Origin: an uncultured Eubacteriales bacterium
GTDB taxonomy: Bacteria; Bacillota; Clostridia; Lachnospirales; Lachnospiraceae
Direction: 5' to 3'
Assembly: GCA_900321145.1 (NCBI GenBank)
Contig: ONVB01000197.1
Span: 1 to 5,017, forward strand
DNA: 5,017 nucleotides
The stretch's first letter is position 1. Every line of letters starts with the position of its first letter. The position numbers and the translations under genes are program-made. The notes beneath the pieces were generated by a model, which was given only the letters and a program-made list of their open reading frames with translations, was not told where the DNA came from and made no database searches. Shown piece by piece: positions 1 through 5,017 of this stretch.

Positions 1-42
1 AGCCGAGCCATGTTCTATATTGCGCCGCGTCACTTGTAATAG
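1..42. other. Short flank downstream of secA, nothing assignable
   Basis: These 42 bases follow the secA stop codon on the minus strand. No strong stem followed by a T-run is visible, so no secA terminator can be called. A minus-strand ATG at 11-9 could begin a reading frame (M-A-R-L...) that leaves the window, but no purine-rich ribosome binding site precedes it. In many Firmicutes prfB follows secA. The few codons here do not resemble a prfB start that I recognise, so no gene is called. Confidence 0.4.
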
Positions 43-2610
43 TCACGCTCCGCAGCAGTTCTTATACTTCTTTCCGCTGCCGCACGGACAAGGATCGTTT
101 CTGCCTATCTTTGCGGTCTTGCGTCTGATAGGCTCGCCCTTTGCCGACGCATCCTTGTTTGTTCCGGTCACCTTGGCAACCTCCTCACGCTCCACCTTCT
201 GCTCTATCTTCACGTGGAGCAGCATCCTTACGGTATCCTCGCGTATGGAATCCGTCATATCATTGAACATGTCATAACCGGCGAACTTATACTCGACCAC
301 GGGATCCTTTCCGCCCATAGCCATAAGTCCGATACCCTGGCGCATCTGAGCCATATCGTCGATATGCGCCATCCATTTCTTATCTATAACCTTCAGGAGA
401 ACGACTCTCTCTATCTCACGGAAATGCTCCGGCTCCGGGAACTCGGCTTCCTTAGCCTCATATATCTTGGCTGCCTCCTCCTTGAGCCTCTGCTTGAACT
501 TATCAAGATTGCCTGACTTTTCCTCCTCTTCGGTAAGCCTGATCTTCTCGAAAGGAATGATCGGGATAAGGAGCTTCTCAAGCTCTCCGACCTCCCAGTT
601 CTCCGGAGGAAGATCCGGCGAACAGGTCTTATCCACATAGGCATCCACGGTATCCTGCACGAACTTGAACACAACATCTCTCATGTTCTCTCCGTCGAGC
701 ACACGCCTTCTCTCCGCGTAGATAACCTCTCTCTGGTCATTATTTACCTGGTCATACTCGAGCAGGCTCTTTCTGATCGCAAAGTTGTTTGACTCTATCT
801 TCTTTTGTGCCTTCTCGATGAAGTTGGTGATGGTCTTATGCTGTATCTCCTCGCCCTCAGGTATCTTTAAGGCATCATATACAGCCTTGACTCTCTCCGA
901 TCCGAAGAGTCTCATAAGATCGTCATCGAGTGAAAGGTAGAACTTCGATTCACCGGGATCACCCTGTCTACCCGAACGACCTCTCAACTGATTATCTATA
1001 CGTCTTGACTCGTGACGTTCCGTACCTATTATCTTCAGTCCGCCCAACTCGGCGACTCCCTCGCCAAGCTTGATATCGGTACCACGGCCGGCCATGTTGG
1101 TAGCGATGGTTACCGCACCCTTCTGACCTGCATCCGCAACTATCTCTGCCTCAAGCTCATGGAACTTCGCATTCAGGACCTTATGCTGTATGCCTCTCTT
1201 CGAAAGAAGCTTGGAGAGCTCCTCCGAAGCCTCGATCGTTATGGTACCTACCAAAACGGGCTGTCCCTTTGCATGTGAAGCTGCCACATCCTCAACTATG
1301 GCCCTGAGCTTTTCTTCTCTTGTCTTAAATACAGAATCCTGATGATCTATACGCTTTACCGGAAGGTTGGTCGGTACCTCGACTACATCCATTCCGTAAA
1401 TCTCTCTGAACTCTTCCTCCTCGGTTACGGCAGTACCTGTCATACCCGCTTTCTTCTTATACTTATTGAAGAAGTTCTGGAAGGTTATGGTCGCAAGAGT
1501 ACGTGACTCTCTCTTTACCTTTACATTTTCCTTTGCCTCTATGGCCTGGTGAAGTCCGTCGGAGAAGCGTCGTCCCGGCATGATACGGCCGGTGAACTCA
1601 TCTACGATGAGAACCTCATCATCCTTTACGACATAATCCTTATCCTTGAACATAAGCGCATGCGCCCTTAAGGCCATGATCATGTTGTGCTGGATATCTA
1701 TATTGTCCGCATCCGAGAAGTTATCTATATGGAAGAACTGCTCTACCTCTTTCACACCCTGTGCGGTAAGGACAACCTGCTTATCCTTCTCGTCCACAAG
1801 GTAATCACCGTCCTCCTCGATCTCCTTGCCCATGATGATATCCATCTTGGATACCTCCATGGAGGCGGTACCGCGCTTCATGCGGCGTGCGAGGTAGTCG
1901 CACATCTTATAAAGGTCTGTAGACTTTCCGCTCTGACCGGAAATGATCAGCGGAGTTCTTGCCTCATCGATAAGTATCGAGTCGACCTCATCGACTATGG
2001 CATAGTGCAGTTCACGCTGTACGAGCTGCTCCTTGTAAATAACCATGTTATCTCTAAGGTAATCGAACCCGAGCTCGTTGTTGGTGACATAGGTCACGTC
2101 GCAGGCATATGCCGCGCGGCGCTCGTCATTCTTATAGCTGTTTAAGATAACGCCCACGGTAAGTCCCAAAAACTCATGAACCTTACCCATCCACTCGGCG
2201 TCACGCTTGGCGAGGTAATCGTTTACCGTAACGACGTGAACACCCTTGCCCTCCAGAGCATTAAGATAGGTAGGGAGGGTTGCGACCAGGGTCTTACCTT
2301 CACCTGTACGCATCTCCGGGATTCGGCCCTGGTGAAGAAGAATACCACCTATAAGCTGTACCCTGAAGTGCTTCATATTAAGAACTCTTGATGCGGCCTC
2401 TCTTACAACCGCAAATGCTTCGACTAAAAGGTCGTCTAAAGTCTCGCCGCCGGCAAGACGCTTCTTGAATTCATCGGTCTTTGCCTTGAGCTCATCATCG
2501 GAGAGAGCCTGCATGCTTGAGTCCAATGCTTCTATTTTATCCACTATCGGATATATCTTTTTTAATTCTCTGTCACTGTGCGTGCCAAATACCTTTTCCA
2601 AAAGGCCCAT
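43..2610 (-). CDS. secA: Preprotein translocase ATPase subunit SecA
   Basis: SecA is the cytosolic motor that binds preproteins and, by cycles of ATP hydrolysis, pushes them through the SecYEG channel. The 855-residue protein is full length and shows the family's motifs in order: Walker A in MRTGEGKTLVA (residues 100-110, K106), the DEVD Walker B box at 207-210 followed by the conserved SILIDEARTPLIISG, the preprotein cross-linking region around 225-370 containing VDEFTGRIMPGRRFSDG, NBD2 motifs KAGMTGTA (387-394) and TNMAGRGTDI (504-513), and the arginine-finger motif QLRGRSGRQGDPG (541-553). The helical scaffold follows (KKWMAHIDDM near 744-753). A C-terminal zinc tail has Cys841, Cys843, Cys852 and Cys853 (CxCx8CC), the site that in known SecAs binds zinc and contacts SecB or phospholipid. 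The ATG is the only possible start: an in-frame TAA lies ten codons upstream with no alternative start between. It has its own promoter and is divergent from the lipid genes. Confidence 0.99.
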   Translation of the reverse strand: MGLLEKVFGTHSDRELKKIYPIVDKIEALDSSMQALSDDELKAKTDEFKKRLAGGETLDDLLVEAFAVVREAASRVLNMKHFRVQLIGGILLHQGRIPEMRTGEGKTLVATLPTYLNALEGKGVHVVTVNDYLAKRDAEWMGKVHEFLGLTVGVILNSYKNDERRAAYACDVTYVTNNELGFDYLRDNMVIYKEQLVQRELHYAIVDEVDSILIDEARTPLIISGQSGKSTDLYKMCDYLARRMKRGTASMEVSKMDIIMGKEIEEDGDYLVDEKDKQVVLTAQGVKEVEQFFHIDNFSDADNIDIQHNMIMALRAHALMFKDKDYVVKDDEVLIVDEFTGRIMPGRRFSDGLHQAIEAKENVKVKRESRTLATITFQNFFNKYKKKAGMTGTAVTEEEEFREIYGMDVVEVPTNLPVKRIDHQDSVFKTREEKLRAIVEDVAASHAKGQPVLVGTITIEASEELSKLLSKRGIQHKVLNAKFHELEAEIVADAGQKGAVTIATNMAGRGTDIKLGEGVAELGGLKIIGTERHESRRIDNQLRGRSGRQGDPGESKFYLSLDDDLMRLFGSERVKAVYDALKIPEGEEIQHKTITNFIEKAQKKIESNNFAIRKSLLEYDQVNNDQREVIYAERRRVLDGENMRDVVFKFVQDTVDAYVDKTCSPDLPPENWEVGELEKLLIPIIPFEKIRLTEEEEKSGNLDKFKQRLKEEAAKIYEAKEAEFPEPEHFREIERVVLLKVIDKKWMAHIDDMAQMRQGIGLMAMGGKDPVVEYKFAGYDMFNDMTDSIREDTVRMLLHVKIEQKVEREEVAKVTGTNKDASAKGEPIRRKTAKIGRNDPCPCGSGKKYKNCCGA

Positions 2611-2621
2611 TTTCTGTCGAT

Positions 2622-2628
2622 ACCTCGC
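2622..2628 (-). promoter_or_regulatory. secA ribosome binding site
   Basis: On the minus strand the sequence GCGAGGT precedes the secA ATG, giving a five-base GAGGT match to the anti-Shine-Dalgarno sequence. The spacer to the ATG is 11 nt, a little longer than the usual optimum, so this is a moderate rather than strong site. No better candidate lies in the leader. Confidence 0.6.
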
Positions 2629-2657
2629 TTTCCCTTTTTACGGCAATTCATCACAAC

Positions 2658-2686
2658 ACTATATCATTTACGCACACGTATGTCAA
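2658..2686 (-). promoter_or_regulatory. Sigma-A type promoter of secA
   Basis: Read on the minus strand, a perfect -35 box TTGACA (2686-2681) is separated by exactly 17 bp from TATAGT (2663-2658), which matches the -10 consensus at five of six bases. A TG dinucleotide one base upstream of the -10 makes it an extended -10 promoter. Transcription would start near 2651, leaving a leader of about 40 nt before the secA ATG. The near-consensus form fits strong, constitutive expression by the housekeeping sigma factor. The leader is too short for a riboswitch. Confidence 0.85.
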
Positions 2687-2705
2687 CGAAATTACATTAT
2701 TTTAA

Positions 2706-2736
2706 GACTACCAAAATCCTCAGACGTATGGTGGTC
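2706..2736. repeat. Imperfect inverted repeat in divergent intergenic region
   Basis: The arms GACTACCA (2706-2713) and TGGTGGTC (2729-2736) are complementary at seven of eight positions, the eighth being a G-T pair, around a 15-nt centre. It lies upstream of both promoters in the divergent region and no T-run follows it on either strand, so it does not look like a terminator. It could be an operator-like site or chance. Confidence 0.35.
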
Positions 2737-2792
2737 AGTCTCTGTGCTAAACTATGCAATTAATGGTCGAAATCACGCAAACAATAATTAGC

Positions 2793-2821
2793 TTGTACAG
2801 ATTAAAAAAAAGTGTTATAAT
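2793..2821 (+). promoter_or_regulatory. Promoter of the lipid gene cluster
   Basis: A perfect -10 box TATAAT (2816-2821) is preceded by TG at 2813-2814, an extended -10. Seventeen bp upstream is TTGTAC (2793-2798), which keeps only the TTG of the -35 consensus, so recognition probably relies on the extended -10. The spacer contains a run of eight A residues (2804-2811). Transcription would start near 2828, about 32 nt before the PAP2 gene. This promoter faces away from that of secA, with about 107 bp between the inner edges of the two -35 boxes. Confidence 0.75.
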
Positions 2822-2849
2822 CGGGGAAATATGGTCAAAAATACAGTAC

Positions 2850-2855
2850 GGAGGT
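2850..2855 (+). promoter_or_regulatory. Ribosome binding site of the PAP2 gene
   Basis: GGAGGT ends four bases before the ATG at 2860. This is a strong Shine-Dalgarno match at a short but workable distance, and it supports that ATG as the start. Confidence 0.8.
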
Positions 2856-2859
2856 TGCG

Positions 2860-3525
2860 ATGAGCGATCAGAAAAAGAAGTTCAGCTTGTTGAAGAAGCT
2901 TTGGGATATTGTGCCGAATTATGCGAAGCTTCCGCTTGCGGCGGCATTCGGATTCAATATGGCGGTGTTCTCGGGGACACGCGTTATAAACAAAAAGAGA
3001 AAGTATCACGATATGACTACCGAGTTAGACAGGAAGATCCCGTTTACACCGAAATCGGTATTTATCTATGTATTTGCCTTTGTTCAGTGGATAGTCGGTT
3101 ATGTGGTTGTCGCAAGGGACGGTAAGGATACCTGCAAGAGGGTTGTGGGTGCGGATGTTATCGCCAAGGCTATTACTCTCGCATGCTTTTTGATATATCC
3201 CACGGAGATGAAAAGACCATCCATAGATGATGAGAGGATACAGGGCAAGGGACTTGACAAATGGCTTACAAGATTCATATACAAGGCTGATGCGGCCAAC
3301 AACTTATTTCCCTCCATACACTGTCTTGAGAGCTGGATGATATTTAAGAGCTGCTCTCACCTTAAGAAGAGACCGCCGTTTTGGTACAAGCCTGTTATGT
3401 TCGTGACGGCTATCGCCGTATTTGCTTCAACCGTGCTCTTAAAGCAGCATGTCATAGCGGATATACCGGCAGGCGTCAGCGCCGCCGAGGCGGGATATGC
3501 CATTATGAACAAGCTTATGAAATAA
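2860..3525 (+). CDS. PAP2-superfamily membrane phosphatase/phosphotransferase, Aur1-like
   Basis: This 221-residue integral membrane protein is probably a lipid phosphatase or head-group phosphotransferase. The three PAP2 signature regions are present in modified form. They are YPTEMKRP (113-120) in place of the K-x6-RP motif, FPSIH (150-154), and ST-x5-H-x3-D (S190, H197, D201) within ASTVLLKQHVIADIPAG. The predicted catalytic residues are therefore H154, H197 and D201, with R119 helping to bind phosphate. The PSxH plus S-T-x-x-x-K-Q-H pattern resembles the PAP2_3/Aur1-like branch (inositol phosphotransferase type) more than classical SRxxxxxH phosphatases. After a lysine-rich N-terminus, hydrophobic stretches lie near 25-41, 67-85, 97-113, 157-165 and 178-194, with a weaker one at 198-217. 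The gene has a strong ribosome binding site and its own promoter. It ends in tandem stops (TAA TAG), 33 bp before the flippase-like gene. The substrate is unknown; a phosphatidate, a polyprenyl diphosphate or a lipid head group are all possible. Confidence 0.85.
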   Translation: MSDQKKKFSLLKKLWDIVPNYAKLPLAAAFGFNMAVFSGTRVINKKRKYHDMTTELDRKIPFTPKSVFIYVFAFVQWIVGYVVVARDGKDTCKRVVGADVIAKAITLACFLIYPTEMKRPSIDDERIQGKGLDKWLTRFIYKADAANNLFPSIHCLESWMIFKSCSHLKKRPPFWYKPVMFVTAIAVFASTVLLKQHVIADIPAGVSAAEAGYAIMNKLMK

Positions 3526-3536
3526 TAGTTTTAACA

Positions 3537-3546
3537 TTCCGGAAAG
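3537..3546 (+). promoter_or_regulatory. Weak candidate ribosome binding site of the flippase-like gene
   Basis: GGAAAG (3541-3546) is the only purine-rich stretch before the ATG at 3559 and sits 12 nt away, farther than usual. Its first four bases form half of the perfect palindrome TTCCGGAA (3537-3544). An in-frame TAA at 3532-3534 excludes an upstream start. Translation may depend on ribosomes arriving from the PAP2 gene 33 bp upstream. Confidence 0.3.
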
Positions 3547-3558
3547 ATAGTTTACACG

Positions 3559-4608
3559 ATGACCAAAGAAACTAAAAAGAAATTTATCTGGGCTTTCATC
3601 TCGGTTCTTATAGCAGGCTTATGTATATGGATGGTTCTGCGGGGAGCCAAGGGTATGTCTCTCGAACTGCTCCGCAGCAAGATAGCGAATTCCAATCCCT
3701 TCCTCATGCTTGCCTCGGCACTATGTATGTTCGGCTTTATATTCTTCGAAGCACTCTCGATACATGCACTGCTTAAAGGCTCTTCGGGTTATAACAAGAG
3801 AAAGAGGTACTGTATAACCTATTCGGCAGCGGATGTATTCGTATCGGCTATAACTCCGTCGGCATCGGGCGGACAGCCGGCGGCAGCATTTTTCATGATG
3901 CTTGACGGCATACCCGGAACCGTATCCACGGTAGTATTGATAATCAACCTTGTTATGTACACCTTAGCGGTTGTAGTCGCTGGACTTGTGGCTTTACTTA
4001 TAGCCCCGGGGCAGATACTGATATTTTCAAGCGTATCGAAGCTGCTCATCCTGGTCGGTATCTCGATCACACTGGGTTTGATGCTTTTGTTCTGGCTCAT
4101 ACTGAAGAAGGGCGATATAATCTTCAACTTCGGTATACGCGCCGTGGATTTTATGCACGACAAGCTTCATATGAAGCACCTGATCAAGCACCCGGAGGTC
4201 AAGAAGGCCAAGATAGAAAAAACGCGGGAAGATTACAAGCAATGCGCCCGTCTTATGACCGGAAAGAAGAAGGAACTGATCTTGTCCCTTCTCTACAATA
4301 TAGGCTCCAGATTCTCGCTGACCACGGTAACACCTCTTATCTATGTGGCTACCACCGGTGACTGGGCACATTTTAACAATCTATGGGCAACTCAGTGCCT
4401 GGTTGCTATCGGTTCAAACTGCGCACCGATTCCCGGTGCTATGGGAGTCGCCGACGCCCTTATGTTGGACGGACTTTCATCCATAATGGACGAAGAAGCA
4501 ACCTTTTCACTCGAACTCTTATCACGAAGCATGTCGTTCTACCTGTGTGTTCTGCTTGCAGGTACGATCATGGGCATAGGATTTTTCATTCGCAGGAGAA
4601 AGAAATGA
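3559..4608 (+). CDS. Flippase-like membrane protein, LPG synthase TM / UPF0104 (YbhN) family
   Basis: This 349-residue polytopic membrane protein matches the transmembrane half of lysylphosphatidylglycerol synthase (MprF), the part that flips lipids in MprF. Two family hallmarks are visible: SAITPSASGGQPAAAFFM (about 96-113) and CAPIPGAMGVADALML (about 288-303). Hydrophobic segments lie near 10-28, 46-70, 120-149, 155-183, 238-265, 274-300 and 319-344. A charged loop of about 50 residues (near 186-237, rich in Lys, His and Arg) is probably cytosolic, and the protein ends in a basic tail, RRRKK. There is no aminoacyl-transferase domain, so this is a standalone flippase-like protein and should not be called MprF. 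Its stop codon overlaps the start of the CDP-alcohol phosphatidyltransferase gene (ATGA), which suggests coupled translation and a related lipid role. The family assignment is secure; the transported lipid is unknown. Confidence 0.88.
   Translation: MTKETKKKFIWAFISVLIAGLCIWMVLRGAKGMSLELLRSKIANSNPFLMLASALCMFGFIFFEALSIHALLKGSSGYNKRKRYCITYSAADVFVSAITPSASGGQPAAAFFMMLDGIPGTVSTVVLIINLVMYTLAVVVAGLVALLIAPGQILIFSSVSKLLILVGISITLGLMLLFWLILKKGDIIFNFGIRAVDFMHDKLHMKHLIKHPEVKKAKIEKTREDYKQCARLMTGKKKELILSLLYNIGSRFSLTTVTPLIYVATTGDWAHFNNLWATQCLVAIGSNCAPIPGAMGVADALMLDGLSSIMDEEATFSLELLSRSMSFYLCVLLAGTIMGIGFFIRRRKK
4594..4598 (+). promoter_or_regulatory. Ribosome binding site for the CDP-alcohol phosphatidyltransferase gene
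   Basis: AGGAG lies inside the last codons of the flippase-like gene, six bases before the ATG at 4605. It decides the start of the next gene at the ATGA overlap, because later in-frame ATG codons have no comparable site. Confidence 0.75.
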
Positions 4609-5017
4609 TAGGCTTTTGGAACTATACAATGATTCTTACATATATGTCGTTACTCTCAGCAGTTTCGGGCATCATAATATCCTTACATGATACAGGACAT
4701 CCGTATATGGGAATGTTCTTCCTTCTGATATGCGGATTGTGCGATACATTTGACGGAAGAGTTGCAAGGACCAAGAAGGACCGTACTCCTCTCGAGAAGG
4801 AATTCGGTGTACAGGTTGATTCGCTCTCCGATCTGGTTGCCTTCGGAATCCTTCCCGTATGTATAGGTTACGCCATGCTGAAGGTATCGCCGAAGTATTC
4901 CGAGATACCTCATATCTCCGAGGTAACCGGAAAATATCAATGGTATCCCTTTGTTCTTGCGATCATAGCACTCTTCTATGTGCTCGCAGCTATGGTCAGA
5001 CTCGCGTACTTCAACGC
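4605..5017 (+). CDS. pssA: CDP-alcohol phosphatidyltransferase, probable phosphatidylserine synthase (3' partial)
   Basis: The gene starts at an ATG overlapping the preceding stop and runs off the window in frame, with 137 codons visible. The protein has the CDP-alcohol phosphatidyltransferase signature DxxDGxxAR...GxxxDxxxD: Asp47, Asp50, Gly51, Ala54, Arg55, Gly68, Asp72 and Asp76. In this family the four aspartates bind two metal ions and activate the acceptor alcohol, which displaces CMP from CDP-diacylglycerol. Between AR and the second Gly there are 12 residues (TKKDRTPLEKEF) rather than the usual 8. The following DSLSDLVAFGILP resembles the DSxxDxxxFGxxP of Gram-positive PssA proteins, which favours phosphatidylserine synthase over phosphatidylglycerophosphate synthase. 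Membrane segments are visible near 8-27, 34-46, 77-92 and 113-130. A conserved-looking VRLAYFN stretch lies at the window edge. The acceptor (serine, inositol phosphate or glycerol phosphate) is inferred, not proven. Confidence 0.88.
   Translation, partial: MIGFWNYTMILTYMSLLSAVSGIIISLHDTGHPYMGMFFLLICGLCDTFDGRVARTKKDRTPLEKEFGVQVDSLSDLVAFGILPVCIGYAMLKVSPKYSEIPHISEVTGKYQWYPFVLAIIALFYVLAAMVRLAYFN

Noticed and set aside
1687..2145. A 152-residue open frame on the plus strand opposite secA
   Set aside because: It lies wholly antisense to a conserved part of secA, has no recognisable motif, and its length follows from codon bias on the other strand.
841..2610. SecA2-type accessory motor instead of housekeeping SecA
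   Set aside because: The protein is full length, with the C-terminal zinc-binding tail and every canonical motif. Accessory SecA2 proteins usually lack that tail.
2706..2736. The inverted repeat as an intrinsic terminator
   Set aside because: The arms are not GC-rich at the base of the stem, the loop is long, and no T-run follows on either strand.
2465..2791. Plus-strand frames across the secA start and the divergent region
   Set aside because: They cover the secA start codon and promoter in antisense, and their compositions are unlike proteins.
2754..3125. A 123-residue plus-strand frame overlapping the PAP2 gene start
   Set aside because: It begins upstream of the predicted promoter -10 box, has no ribosome binding site, and its overlap is out of frame with a well-supported PAP2 gene.
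4027..4371. A 114-residue minus-strand frame inside the flippase-like gene
   Set aside because: It is antisense to strong membrane-protein coding sequence, and no motif or ribosome binding site supports it.
3559..4608. Naming the flippase-like gene mprF
   Set aside because: The aminoacyl-transferase half of MprF is absent, and the following gene is a CDP-alcohol phosphatidyltransferase, not a split second half.
4683..4940. An 85-residue minus-strand frame inside the phosphatidyltransferase gene
   Set aside because: The plus strand here encodes the catalytic CDP-alcohol phosphatidyltransferase motif, so the antisense frame is a shadow.

Overview
The window looks like chromosomal core DNA from a Gram-positive clostridium, most likely a Lachnospiraceae-type Firmicute. 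The basis is the SecA sequence style (an 855-residue protein starting MGLLEKVFGTHS and ending in a CxCx8CC zinc tail), GGAGG-type ribosome binding sites, sigma-A promoters with TG-extended -10 boxes, and heavy use of ATA, AGA and CTT codons at intermediate GC. The genus cannot be fixed from this sequence alone.

Layout: the left half (43-2610, minus strand) is one complete secA, the ATPase motor of the general protein export pathway. It is read leftward from a near-perfect promoter at 2658-2686. A 249-bp divergent intergenic region (2611-2859) follows. It carries the secA promoter, a second promoter pointing right (2793-2821), and two small repeat structures of unknown meaning. The right half is a plus-strand run of three membrane-protein genes concerned with lipids: a PAP2-superfamily phosphatase/phosphotransferase (2860-3525), a flippase-like protein of the LPG-synthase transmembrane (UPF0104/YbhN/MprF N-terminal) family (3559-4608), and a CDP-alcohol phosphatidyltransferase, probably phosphatidylserine synthase (4605 to the window edge, 3' end missing). 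Spacing is 33 bp between the first two genes and a 4-bp ATGA overlap between the second and third, with no terminator visible, so they are probably one transcript.

Working together (inference): the CDP-alcohol phosphatidyltransferase would make an anionic phospholipid from CDP-diacylglycerol. The flippase-like protein could move a lipid across the membrane, and the PAP2 protein could dephosphorylate or transfer a head group on a lipid. The substrates of the last two cannot be read from sequence. The shared divergent region puts this lipid cassette next to the main protein-export ATPase, but nothing shows that the two are co-regulated.

No RNA genes, mobile elements, CRISPR arrays, origins or clear terminators were found. 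I do not see a convincing novel system. The points most worth a second look are the Aur1-like PAP2 protein within the lipid cassette, the lengthened CDP-alcohol phosphatidyltransferase motif, and the repeats in the divergent promoter region.
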